Shown here: positions 48,418 to 60,446 of the stretch, one piece after another
How the letters are laid out: the number at the start of each line of letters is the position of its first letter
How positions within the stretch are numbered: the stretch's first letter is position 1
Assembly (NCBI GenBank): GCA_949357655.1
Contig: CASHTG010000008.1
Span: 496,001-560,000, forward strand
Direction of reading: 5' to 3'
Source of the DNA: Parascedosporium putredinis
Lineage: Eukaryota > Ascomycota > Sordariomycetes > Microascales > Microascaceae
Length of the DNA stretch: 64,000 nucleotides
The notes under the pieces: model-generated
What the model saw: the letters and a program-made list of their open reading frames with translations, nothing else
Told to the model about the DNA's origin: nothing
The model's database searches: none
Translations under genes and position numbers: made by a program

Positions 48418-49358
48418 TTTACTTACGTGTACTAGGGACGCTTGCACATGCACAACTCCGCTCCGAAGGACACTTAAAATCACCTTTTTCTCAAGGAACA
48501 GAGGCAAGAGGAACAATAGAAAACAAATGCATATTTTTGGTATCTCGAGCGCTGTCACGGCAGCCATCATAACTCCCTTTGCCCAATCCTTGGTATCTGC
48601 GCATGCCGGCGCTGGCTTATGCACAATTGTCGTCACAACATGTATAACGCAGCCCTGTTATGGAATTGGCCCATCATATCATCCCATAATTCCCATCATC
48701 ATAATCATTTCGTCCGGTGTATGAGACCAGTGCCTTCAGGACACAAAAGGAAAGAGAATGGAAGGAAAAAAGAAGTACACAAAGATTCGTCGTCGGTGGA
48801 TGATGGACATTCCGAACCATTATGCTCGTCCACTGCCCGCACCCGGGGATTCTCTATCCGCGAGGAGGTATATGACAGGCAACGTAAGAAAGAAAAAGAA
48901 AAACAAAGAAGAAGGCGAAGAAGAATCGATAAAGGCCATAGGAAGGGTTCCCAAAAAAATGTAGAGGGGTCGGGGGAGGAGACCCGGAAAATGCACGCAT
49001 GATTCCAGCAGCGGTGGCCTCGGATCTGCCGTCGGTCACGGAATCCTCAGACATCGAACCCAGGAATTCATGCTCCCAAGCACGAGATTGCATTTCCTCC
49101 CCCTTTTTCGGGCTTCTTGGATTCTTCCATCGACCATTCTACGCAACTTTGTGGAACGTAGGGGTCTGATCGTTGTTTTACTTACAACGCGGTATTATGG
49201 TATTTTGCTGTCGAGGATTCTTTTGCTGCTCTTCCTCTTCCTCGGCTCTTCACGCCCAGTCTTCCGCGACTTCCCGACACCGCTTTAGGCCGGCTCCTGC
49301 GTTATTTTTGGCTCATGGGCGTGCGTGCTGTCCGGCCTCTTGATCGCCACCTGGCTCT

Positions 49359-51313
49359 CTATGGGGCCCGTCCGCCGTGTTGCGGGGACTGGTCTTGGGG
49401 TTCGGAGCTCTCGTCACCCTTCTCACGATCGTCGACGACTATTCTGGACGCCGGTCGAGTCTTGGTCTCATCGATAGCCTCCCCACCCTGTCCTCGTCGT
49501 CGTCGTCGAGAGACACGGCATAGGTTTCCCCACTGAGCCCCGAGACGGGGACATCCTGCTCGAGTTCCTGGGGTCGTTGATCCCCAGGACGAAGCTCTCC
49601 TGGCTCCTGGCCCAGCGCGCCTCCGACATCTCGCTCTCGCGCTTCTTCCTCCGCCCCGTCTTGTCTCCCTTTTGATGTGTCGGCAGGGGCGGAGGCGGCG
49701 TTTGCTGGTACGAGAGCCAGTACTCTTCGAAGCCGAGGGACACTGGCCTGCTCTCCCGGCAATGTCGCTCCTCGACATGGTTTGAATCTCGTTGTCCCTG
49801 TATTGCTGCAGACCGGGCGCTTGCTGGGCAAGGCGTCTCGTGCTCCCGAACAGGGAGCGGAGGCTGAGCTGTGTCATCCCACGCTCCGAGTTCGCTGCCT
49901 CCATTTTCGTGCTACTGCTATTATTGTTGTTGGTATTATTATTCTCGAGGTCCACCTCCGTCATCTCGGGTGCCGTGTTGGCCGCGTCGCCCGTCCTCCA
50001 GAGACCGTAAACGCGCCCTTGGCCAGCAGCTTCTTTTGTTGATTTCGACGCATCGTGGCCATGGCCATGGCCATGGTCGTCGTTGAGTACCCGCGACCGC
50101 CTCCAAGGATAGCCTCGATAGCTAACCATGGTCGTCAGGTCCACGCTCTCGTCATCGCTCACGTCTCGCAGCGGCCTCGCGCTCCTCCTCTTCCCGGCGC
50201 GAGCCCCTTTCCGGCGGCCGCCAACCACCCTTCCCGTCGCCTGGGCATCGCCCATCATCCTCGGCCACACCCTCGCGAGGACGGGCCTGAGCATGGGAGC
50301 GCTCGCGCAAATGAGGGCGACGTCGCACTCGAGAATCGTCATGACGAAGAAGGCGAGCGTGTTGGTGACGCCCACGCTGCCCGGCTGGAAGTGCCGGTGC
50401 AAGCTGAGCTGCAGGCGGAGTAACGAGGCGGCGATGACGAAGATGGACAGGCTGAGGACGGTGGCGAGGGCGACTTTTGGCGCGGGGGATATCGAGGCGC
50501 GAGATGCACGGGATCACCATGATGATGATCCAGGCGTCGGTGGCGGTGTGCAGGCTCGCGCTGGAGATGAGGAGGGGCGCGAAGCCGACGCAGCGCATGG
50601 GGCGGCCGAAGAACTCGCCCTCCTGGGGGTGGCACTGGAACACGCTGACGAAGAGCAGGGGCACGCCGTAGAGCAGGACAAAGGCGATGGTGGCGCGGGC
50701 GAGCCAGCGCTCGCGACGTTTGCCGCTAAACATGCGCAGGTAAAAGGTGAGGACGGACAGCTTGGTCAGGCACAGGCACAGCTGGTAAAAGATGAGGCCG
50801 AGGTAGGTGCGCATGATGTAAGGGTGGACGGAGCCGGGCCCGCCGTCGGCGGTGGCGAGGTCGAGGTCGTGCTGCAGGTCGCGCTCGTCCGGGGCGAGCA
50901 GGATGTCGGGGTGTAGGCGGCGATGCTGTAGATGATGCAGGTCGCGGTGGAAAAGGCCCAGGCGGCGAGGATGAGGGTGTCGTCGAGGTACCATTTGCGC
51001 AGGAGGACGAGGCGCGAGATGACGCGGCCGATGATGACGATGGTGCAGATGATGTGGGGGACGAGGATGCCGGCGAGGATGGCGGGCATGCCGGTATCGT
51101 GAGGCTGTTTTTCGTGGAAGAGGGAGGAGATATTGTCTTAGTTTGCAGGTTTTTGAAGGGGGACTTGGACTTTCTGAGGTCCTTGTATAGCTTCTCTGAT
51201 AGACAAAAGCTAACCAAGTGAAAAGGGGAGGAGCCGTGATAACTTACCGTATCATAATCGTCAAATGTTGATGCACCTGTATCGTTGTGCATTGGCAGCA
51301 TCTGTGCCGCCAT
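49359..51313 (-). CDS. Fungal rhodopsin-type (PTH11-like) seven-helix membrane protein
   Basis: Exon 1 is 51313-51248 (22 codons, MAAQMLPMHNDTGASTFDDY...) and exon 2 starts at 51104 and runs to 49359. Corrected length is about 604 residues. Hydrophobic helices include MPAILAGILVPHIICTIVI, ILAAWAFSTATCIIYSIAAY, MRTYLGLIFYQLCLCLTKLS, ATIAFVLLYGVPLLFVSVFQ, ATDAWIIIMVIP and VGVTNTLAFFVMTILECDVA. RKWYLDDTLILAAW matches the DD motif of the fungal rhodopsin domain family. The long C-terminal tail has a His-Gly run (HGHGHGHD), an Asn run and an acidic run. Such proteins are considered sensors of surface or nutrient cues, but no ligand can be inferred. Frame changes are needed near 50908-50911, 50475-50478 (possibly one extra A, the one exception in direction), about 49745, about 49545 and 49481-49484. 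Confidence 0.78.
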
Positions 51314-54300
51314 GATGGGCAGCTATCACCTCCTTGAGGAGGTAGTCGAGATGTGAAGCTGACGATTGGTGGCGGTGATGAGTCTGTACCTAGCTTCCAA
51401 CTTGACCCTCGGGGATCCTCACGAGTAAAATCTCGCGCGTCCTTTTGCTCACTTGCTCGGCTTTCGAAATGTGGAACCCGCGAGAACAGACCATATAACA
51501 CAAGCTAGAGCAGGAAGGAGCGAGGCGGGGAGCTTCCCTGTTAAGCTGTTTTCTTCTTCCGAGACTCGTCGGTTCTTGATCCTTCTGCGAAAGGGTTAGG
51601 ATAGTCCTAGCTCTAGCTCCTACTACTTTCACGGAAAGTAGATGGCGACGAGAGCTGATCGACGCGAGGTGGAGATTACATGCAAGGTCACACGCGAGGA
51701 AGAAGGCGCTTCTTACACGCAGGACAAGGTGACAAGGTGACAAGAATAGAAGCCTGCTCCCAAGGAACCGCAATCGGTGGATGGAGTAAGAGGGTAGAAG
51801 AAGTAAGACAATAGAAAAGAAGAGAAATCAACAGTAAAATCACAGAGGAAAAAAAAAAGAAAACAACAAAAAGCAGGATCACCAGACACCGTTTAATGTG
51901 TGCACCAACGAAAGAAAGTGGAGATGTAGAATGGGAGGAAAGGGACGGCCAAACGACAGAAATAAGGTAGCGAGACAAGTCCGAACCAAAGACGAGTTTG
52001 CGCGCACGCGCTTGTCCTCGAGCTTTATCTATTGTGATTGAGTCCTCCTGCCCGGATATCCCGTCACCCTCGCGGGGGAGGAAGGCTGAGTCTATTTGAG
52101 GGAACAATATATATCAAGCCGGGTAGACAACGAGGCCGAGGTGCGTATCGAATGTATGTGTGCCTGCGAGTATCTCTGCTGAGGGAGATAGTGTATTGTT
52201 TTGAGGGCGGGGGGAGGCGTCAATTGCAATGGCGGACGCATCCCACAGTTTCTGATTCCATGGGACTGAGATAGATTGAGGTGAGGGGGTCGCCAGGTGA
52301 GTCGTCAAGAGGGAATGTGTAGGAGATATGGAGGGTGAGGAGAGAGGTCTTCTACAGTGTAGGGTGTGTGAGACCGAACCAAACCAACATAAACATACTA
52401 ACAAGGTGTCATGAGGGGACCGATCTTTGCTTCATGCAAGGTCATCTGGGTTCTTCTTCATTTTTTTCTTCCTATTCCCCCACCTCTTTCTCCTACAGCA
52501 GCAGGAGCGGCGGCAGCGGGGGTGGAAGCCATGGCCGAACAAAGGGGCAATTTAATATAGGCATGGAGAGGAAACACGGAAAACGCCCAGCATTGTTCAA
52601 ATGTCAATGTGCAGGCCAAGAGGCTTCGTCAGGTGGGAATCCGGGGGCGAGTAGGCCGAATTATCCATTGCGCCAAGAGCCTCTCTGATAGATCCATAGT
52701 GGAATTGAATAGATCAATTGCGATTCCTTTGTGGTTTTGGTGGTGTGTCTTATGTGTATGTATACCAAGGCCCGTTCTTCTTTTCTTTTTCTTTTTGTGT
52801 CAACCCGTTACTTTACTTCTGTCCTCTTGTGCCTCACTCAGTGCTACATATACAATAGGCCAATTGATGATGGGAGGGTTCCTTTGCTCTCCGCGTGTCT
52901 ATCGAAAACTTTGGTTCCGGGGGCGGGAGTCTGAGCAGCGGATCCCTTTCTTCGGCTATTTTGCATTCCCCATACGACTTGTACATGTGTCTCTATCTAT
53001 AGATGGGACGAGAACGTACACCACTCTCCACTCAATTGATGTATCGATGAATATGTGGCGAAAGAGACGGACGGAAAAGACTAGACGGGTGGGGGAAGGA
53101 AGCCTTGAGCAAAAGGTTCCTTGCATCGCATACCTGTCTCTCTTTGTCTCGCTGCTTCTGCCTTTTTTCTAGTTCTTTTTATATAGGAAACAAAAAACGC
53201 CTTTCCGAATCACCAGTCGCATTCTTCTTCTACTTTTGTAAACCGCGTTAGGATTGAAGAAGAAGAAAACACATTGAATATGCTGAAGACGGACTTGATA
53301 AAGTGTTAGTGGATTTGAGGGTATTGCCGAGGGCGGGCGGGGGAATCAGGACATCAAGGCTCCTTCACACTACTTAGAAACGGAGGGAGTTGAATGCTGA
53401 TGTCTGATGGTTCAATCTAAAACCCCGTCAAAGGTGAATCCATGGGTTTAACCTTAATAGTAGTCTATTTTGTCGCACCTTTCTGATCTGCAGCCTGCGC
53501 GAGGACTGGGAAATTTTAACATGCGTCGTCCCAAGCACCAGCTAAATTACCAGACTACAGCAGCTTGTAAGGTTTTGCCAATCCTCGTCCCATCCCATTA
53601 CAACTCCATTCAATGCCATGGACCCCAGCTTTAAAACCTACATCACCACGCATCTTGTTCCCCCGCCTTGATCTTCCAGGAAAGTAAAAGGTGGCAGTGA
53701 GGGGCATGATCCAGAGCGGAGGGGCATTTCTGGTAACGGTGTTCTCTCCCACCTTCGATTTTGGCGTGGATGGATGCAACCCTCTGGGAGAGAGTTGCGG
53801 GGTGCGTATGGTTCAGTTCCACCCTTTCATCACCCTGCAATTGATTGCGCGTCGGCGCCACATACAAGGCATGGGCTTCGTGAAAGCTGCAACGGAGGGG
53901 GCTTGGGCTTTTGTGAAGCAATGGTCAACACCCCCTTCTCGCGTTCCTGGAGACTCGATGCAGGCCAGCCAGACGGGGCAACATGGGCAAGGGAAGTGGG
54001 TGAACGTTGGACGGGATGTATGGAGGGAGCTAGAGGCTCGAGGCACGGGATTCAGTCGCGGCTCGGGTTCCTGAGCTCACGCATGTGGCTCGACGCAGCT
54101 CGCCCCAATGGCCAACTACTTCCAGCCCATTCTCGGCTCCACGTCACGATCAATCGTCCATATTCCGTGGCAGGTGCACTGAGCGAGTGGACGGCCACTA
54201 GGTCCTCAGTGCCCCTAATACACGCTCACGCGTTGCACTAAGAGTGCTTCCAGGGCTCATAAGGTATCGACTTGTATCAGTCCATGGACATCGTTGTCCT

Positions 54301-56141
54301 ACTTGGCGGCGTCTAGGCGAATGAAGTGGGATTGTTTTCCCAATACCCATCAGTTGTCAGACCATCCATCAGTCAAGATGAAATTCGGAACAGACCTCAA
54401 TCTCACACTGGTCGATCCAAGGGCGGCGTCCGACTACTTCTTGTGCTTATGTGGGGGTGCTTTGTTAATCTCTGAAAAATGCGATGTTCGGGTCTGGTCG
54501 AGAATAGAGCACCCAACTCACCCGTGCCAACACGAAAAAGAACCAAAGTCCTGCGCCTCATCGGGGCTCAACGTTGATACATGAATTGAATGCTGAAGCA
54601 AATAGCCGCAGGATTCAAGAATATAGATAAATTAAAATGACCCCCATTCCCCAAGCCCAAAGCCCCGTTTCCCTCTCATTTGAACTGTTTACTATTAGAA
54701 GATGCCCTTTTCCCCACATTCACCCAAGCTTACCAGGAATTGATACAATAGATGGGACCACTGCATGTGCAGCACGATGCAGTGGAGTGTCTCGAGGAAG
54801 TCGACGTGAGAGGAACTCTCGGCCAGCAACACGACAAGGGACCGAGGCGGTACCTACTTGCAATGCCGACGCCCACGTCTAAAGTGTTAATGTGAGCTCT
54901 TGGATTCGCTTGAGCCGCCAAGCTCAGCATGAACCTCTCTTTTGGCGACGGCGTATGCCAAGCCCTAACTCACCCTCCAACGAAGACTCTGTCTTCCCCG
55001 CCCCAAGACTGAAAGAATGTAAATGAGATCCCGATGGATTTCGGCCGGGATGCCTGGTGTGACGAACAGCTTGGAGAGGGGACGAGGTGGCTCGCCGGAA
55101 TCGAAAACCGTCAGTAACGTTCTCGAATGAGATGCTCCCTGAGGAACAATTTGTGATGATTTGCTGGCGGCGAAACAATAGTAACGAGATACGGTGATGC
55201 TTACATTCCTTTAGAAAAATGCAGCCATTCGCAAGATCAAGGCGTGGAAATGCAATGTGAAATACATGGAAAGTACGCAGATGATCGTTCTCACGAGCAG
55301 GACATGGGACATACTGTCGCCACTATGGCCGGAGTGTACTTCCTTGGATATCCAAACAAGCAGGGCGTGATTTCTACGGAGTTCAGGTGAGGCACTCGCT
55401 ATTGCGTAGATAGGTATCCATTCTGATAAACATCCACTGGATGGATAGACATCCTCGTGGCCCAGCCGCAGAGCTGTGAAGACGGCTCGGCCCCGAGGAA
55501 GCCCAATCTCCGTACAATCGACCCAACTGCCACCTTCACTCAATCTTTATCGATGAGCATATCACCAATTGATGTCTCGCTACAGGATACTAGAAAATGG
55601 CGACGGAAGGCCAAGTAGATTATGTACAGAGTGGTCTACATTTATATGGTCGCCCCACAAGACGAGCCGAGGCAGTCACGATGCTGTTAAGCCATGAGAG
55701 GCCCAATCAACGGTTCCGACAGCGCGTGACCACATGCAATCCAAGCTTGTATCGAACGAGCCTCTCACAATCTAGAAGCGGCAATTGTCGGATGGTGCCT
55801 GGGCCTTGACCTCTTCAATGTTATTTTAGAAAATGTAAACCTCACGTCTAATCTGCTATGCCCGCATACCTTCTCGCATGTCACCAAGTCTTTGTTTTGG
55901 TCCACTCCCGTTATTTCATGAGCTGGGTGGCTGCAAAAATCGCACTAAAGTGATGGATCTATATGCCCAAGAGTCAAGACGCCGCAAAGCTAAAGAAGAC
56001 CAACCTTGCTGCAGACATGCGAGTCGGCACTGGGGGTTGCGTTCTTGATGTCTATCGGCCGAGCTGCTCGCCGAGATTTCGTTTCTTTTTCAGGGCTTGA
56101 TTGGTCCTTCCTCGCCTTATCAGGCGCAACACTGCGTCTAT
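51314..56141. other. Intergenic region of about 4.8 kb
   Basis: No gene was recognised. ORFs at 53691-54241 (+) and 55211-55543 (-) lack recognisable domains or splice sites. The left end should contain the promoter and leader of the rhodopsin-type gene; minus-strand pyrimidine-rich tracts are visible at 51780-51880. Confidence 0.45.
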
Positions 56142-58592
56142 CTAGGTCTTCCTTTTGAGGAGCCCCTTCCAATAATCGAAACTGTTCTCGTCACTCTGGA
56201 GCGTCCACACTTTGCCCGTGGTCCGGCCTTCCCCATCCAATTCCTCCGCCTTGAGCATGCCCCAATCTCTAGTCACCCCGAGCACCCGAGCCCTCACTCC
56301 GCCCTCCGCCTCTAGTGTCACCTTTTGGCCCGTGTGTAGCCAGTGCCCGTAGTACCGCGCTTCTAGCGCCGCGCTGAACCCGTCCCGTCGGAACTCGGCG
56401 TACAGAGACTCTAGCAGCGTGAGCATCCGCGCAATCAGCCTCTCTATCCGGAACGGCTGGAGTGAGGGCCTCCCGCAGCGGCTACTGCGGGGAGCAGGGA
56501 GTCGAGATCAATGGTGGGACGACCATTGCTGACGTTGACGCCGATGCCTAGGACGATCTGGTACGAGCCCGCCATATAGGCGCAGTTGGCCAGGATGCCG
56601 CCAATCTTCACGTAGGAGGGGGTATCGCTGTTATCACGGGGTCTCGAGCGTCTGTGGCCAGAATATACAAGTTAGCTTGCTCTCAGCGGGGCTTTCTTCA
56701 TAATTATGGCGTGAAAAAAATGCAGTGATGTTGAAAAGGGTATTTTCGAGATAAAGGGCCATTGACACTTACAAACGTCATTAGGCCACTTGATCTTGAG
56801 GTCGAGGTTGTTGTACCCTGGGCCGTAGCTGCGCACGGCTTCCACGGTGGCGATGGCCGCGAGGTACTGGAGAAAGACGATGGGACGGGAGGCGGCGAGG
56901 TGGGCTGGGTGGTTGATGACGGTCGACATGATGAGGCAGCCGGGGGCGCGAGCCAAACGTTGGAGCCGCGGCCGCGTCCTGCTACCTGCGTCGTTGCGAT
57001 GAGAGTGAAGCCTGTCGCGAGCTTCCCTAGCAGTGTGGGGTTCCTGTGCTCACGGTTAGTCTTTGAAACCTTCACGCCAGGAAGGATCCATATATCCAAG
57101 GCTAAAGGAAAAAGGATAGAACTCTCAAGCCGACGAAGACGAGAGATGGAAAGGGGGAATGGACCATACTTTTCGAGGACGGTGTTGGTACTCGTCACTA
57201 CCTCGCCGTACATGATTTGATTTCCCCACTCCTCCGCCGCGGGTTCCATATCTCTGTACGACTGCAGGCTCGTGTAAAAGACATTGTGGTGGAAACTCGG
57301 CGTCTCCTTGACGTCGGGCCACGCTTCTCCGTGCGGCACCACCCGCTTGACAATAGTCGTGTAGTCCACGATTCCGCCAGCCACGGCACTCTCCGACGCC
57401 GTTGGCTCCCAGCGCGAGTCCTTCTTCTCGACGTGAAAGGTGTCGTTCTCGCACTTGATGAACTCTTCGCCTCGGTCGTCGCGGGCGATGATGTCCTCCC
57501 AGTCGTGGAGCATCTCGTCTACCTCGGAGGGGTTCAGCGCCGAAAGGTGCAGGCTAGACAACGAAGGCATCATGGCTTCGGTCTCGTCGACTTCGAGGCC
57601 AAGTTTCGAGAGACAGGCCTGGAGGAACTTGACGCGGCCACTGTCGTGGGTGGTGATTTCTTCCAGTAGCTTGTCGTACCCGGGCACCGAGGGCTGCGGC
57701 GATATATTGATTGGCGCGAATCTTGACAAGAAGGTCAGTGGGAATGAGTAGAGACGCAGCCATAGAAACGGGGTGCGCGAGGTGATTTTCAGCTCGATAT
57801 TTGGAGAGAAAACTTACTCGGGATGAGGTCCGGTGAGAACGGCAGCTCCTGCCCAACCTTGCAGTACACCACGGCAGCCTTGCCGTCGCCGCCATCAACA
57901 TCGATATCCCCCACGTAATTCGCAAGCACCTCCACCGAATCCGCATGAGCCGCGGCATCGACAAAGACGCCGCCTCCATTGTAGTAAAGAGAAATCTCTC
58001 CGAGAGCGGTGCCCTCGCCCTCCAATCCCAACGCACCGTCGCGGACAGAGATCTTCGCCGCCCGTGCGCCGGACTCGCTGTGATACCGGAACCCCTTGTG
58101 CGCGCCACCCTGCACGTGCCGGGGAAGAAACCGAGCTCGCGACGGCCGACGACCTCGAGGTGGGGTCGCCGACCTCGAACTCGCACCGGCCGCTCCCGTA
58201 GTAGCCGCCGGCGCAGAAGCCGAGGAACCGGCCGCCGCGGCGCACGTATTCCGTGATGCGGCGGTTCCCGGGCCCGTTGAGCACGCTGCAGAAGCCGAGG
58301 TCCGCGCCGCCGGGGAAGACGAGCAGGGCGCAGGTGGGCAGCCAGGGTTCCTTGAGCAGGGCGTTCTCGCTCACGGGCGTGACGGCGTAGTTGGGGGAGA
58401 GGAGGCGGCGGAGGGTGTAGAGGCAGTGCCGGACCGAGTCGACGGTCGTGCCGGGTCCTGGAGATGGATTAGAAGGTGTGGGGTGGGATGAGGCGCGGAA
58501 AGAGAGGGGCAAGCGGATGAAATGAGGCTGTATTGTTGGGGAGAGAGAGACGCACCTGTGTAGACGAGGACATTTAATCGTGAGACCGACAT
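56142..58592 (-). CDS. BPL1: Biotin-protein ligase (holocarboxylase synthetase) with N-terminal amidotransferase-like domain
   Basis: Five exons (58592-58556, 58457-57818, 57721-57170, 57043-56773, 56651-56142) give about 671 residues after correction, close to yeast Bpl1. The N-terminal domain begins MSVSRLNVLVYTGPGTT and has LVFPGGADLG and GRFLGFCAGGYYGSG, like the glutamine-amidotransferase-type BPL_N domain. The catalytic domain shows VTSTNTVLEK, the biotinyl-AMP loop VAGRGRGSNVWLAP, LKIKWPNDVYARD, KIGGILANCAYMAGSYQI and GIGVNVSNGRP. The C-terminal domain ends WTLQSDENSFDYWKGLL. It attaches biotin to pyruvate and acetyl-CoA carboxylases. Six one-base losses are inferred: about 58161-58165, 58108-58110, the donor at 57818, 56942-56946, 56638-56641 and about 56465-56470. 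Intron 3 (57044-57169, 126 nt) has no stop in frame. Confidence 0.92.
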
Positions 58593-60391
58593 TCTTTTTG
58601 AGTATGAGCACGAAACTTGGAAGAGTAGCTATCTGTTCTCTCGTGCGTGAAGACTACTTTTTTTTCTTGTTTTATATATTCCTTTTTACTCATTCACCTA
58701 CTCGCTCACTCTCACTCTTACTCGATCGAGGGTCGTTGAGCCTGCGCAGTGGCTCAACGTGCGAACAGGGGTTTTCAATGAGAGAATAATTGCTCCTAGA
58801 TTTGCCGGCGCAGATCCGCTCACACCTTTTTTGCGCCTCCAAGAATCCGCATGCGCCAAATCTCAGCTTGCCCGTCTGACTGATCACCCATCAAGATCTT
58901 TTTTACTACACACTCACGCCAACAAACAGCACCCCTACGCATACTCAAAGTAAAAGACCAAGCTCATATTACAAATAAGAATTCTAAGCGCCTAGGCCGA
59001 GACAGTGACACACTAGGCGTCCCGAAGAGGAGCGGCGCAGATCCGCGGGAAGGAAAAAAATGACGGAAAAGCAAGAACAAGTGGTTGCGCAGATTGATAG
59101 CCGGCCTATCGCGGATGACAACGACGAGCCGGATGAGTGGTGAGTTTCAAGAACCAGAAAGCCAATACCCCAACAGGAAGAGACTGGGAGGGAGAAAAAG
59201 AAAGAATGGAAGAGGACCCAAGGTCGAGCGAGGGGAAGAGATAGAACCCTCTAGCGACGGCGACATCGGAGGATGTTCGGCGCGATTTTGAAGCCAGGAA
59301 TTTCAGATATTGGTGGCTCACACTATTTCTTGCTGGTAGGGACCAGAGGATAGACCGCACTGGCTGTGCAGGTAAGAAACGAACCCAATGGCTTGATAGG
59401 CCTCCTTTCCTTTTGCGGGAATATGCTCAATCTTGTCTAGAGCAGTTTGAATTGTGTAGCAAGATTTGAAGTTCCCCGAGGCAATGGTGATGGCTGCTCG
59501 CCATGCGCATTGCCATCAATTAGTGATGGATATTGCTTAGGCGGTTGGATCCAGTATATTCAAAGCTAACCATATCGGTTGTGTCTATTAGACCAGAATG
59601 CGAAACTGACAGACTGCTATTTCGAGCACAAGGACTGGCGGTCCTGCACCGCTGAGGTGAGTGACTCTCTTGCTGCCAGCACCGCTCTTGATGCATCACC
59701 ACATTTGTTGATGCGCCAGGCCGCATAGCGACCTTGCCCCGTGGAGATGAACGACGTTCAGCGCTGACAGGGTCGCCCGTCGCTAATTGTCCACAGATGA
59801 TTGCTTTCCAACAATGTTGGAGGCAAAACAACAACGACGAGCGCACGGCAACCAAGGATTCCGACAAGCAGAACAAATGATCCTGGAGACTACCAACTTC
59901 AGCTTGGAACTATTACAACCATCATTGACGATCGAGGCAGCTTGGAAGAACACTGGGAAGGGGCGGGCGGTGTGTGCAAGCGCGAACGATGGGTCATGAT
60001 TTTGCTTGCGAGGTGTTTACCCGCGAATCATCCGAGAGAGCTCTTTCCCTGCCAACAACGAGGCAAGCAGGGAAAATCAACGTCCAGGGTCGCGCTTGCT
60101 GGTGTGTGCTCGCGAAAATTGTACCATATATTTCTTTCCACCTCAACATCTCTCAACTATAGACAAAGAATAGATCTCTCCTCCTGTTTCCGTCTCCGCC
60201 TCAATCCCTGGATTTTCCCCGATTACTAACCACGATCACTCTCCCTATCGACGAGCGGGTATACATTTCCTCGACCCATTCTCCAAGCCAAGCTCACGCA
60301 GCTCCTCCTCCCGTCCCGGAACCATCTCATCGCCGCACCCTCCACCATCTTCCTTTTTTTTGCCCAACGGTCGCCCTCTTTTTCCCGCTCG
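58593..60391. other. Intergenic, divergent promoters of BPL1 and Mgm101 genes
   Basis: About 1.8 kb between two divergently oriented genes. CT-rich plus-strand sequence at 60125-60390 is the likely Mgm101 leader. No supported gene inside; ORFs at 59787-60229 are unrecognised. Confidence 0.5.
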
Positions 60392-60446
60392 ATGGCCGCC
60401 CCCTCCAGGCCTCGCGCCTCCTGGCCGCCGGCTCGCCCTCCCCCTC

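Larger units (their letters stand above)
44289..49358. other. Intergenic region of about 5 kb
   Basis: No gene was recognised. It holds CT-rich stretches (about 47360-47830 plus strand), TGCCT/TTGCC repeats (46578-46618) and a CA microsatellite (48392-48417). The longest ORFs (45026-45529 and 46385-46849 on minus, 47230-47673 on plus) have no recognisable sequence and overlap others on the opposite strand. A long 5' leader or noncoding RNA cannot be excluded. Confidence 0.45.

Noticed and set aside
48350..48724. ORF with His-Thr repeat and hydrophobic tail
   Set aside because: The repeat is a CA microsatellite and the hydrophobic tail comes from ATC/ATA-rich low-complexity DNA.
55211..55543. 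110-codon minus-strand ORF with a hydrophobic end
   Set aside because: No signal peptide, family resemblance or supporting splice sites; may be chance.
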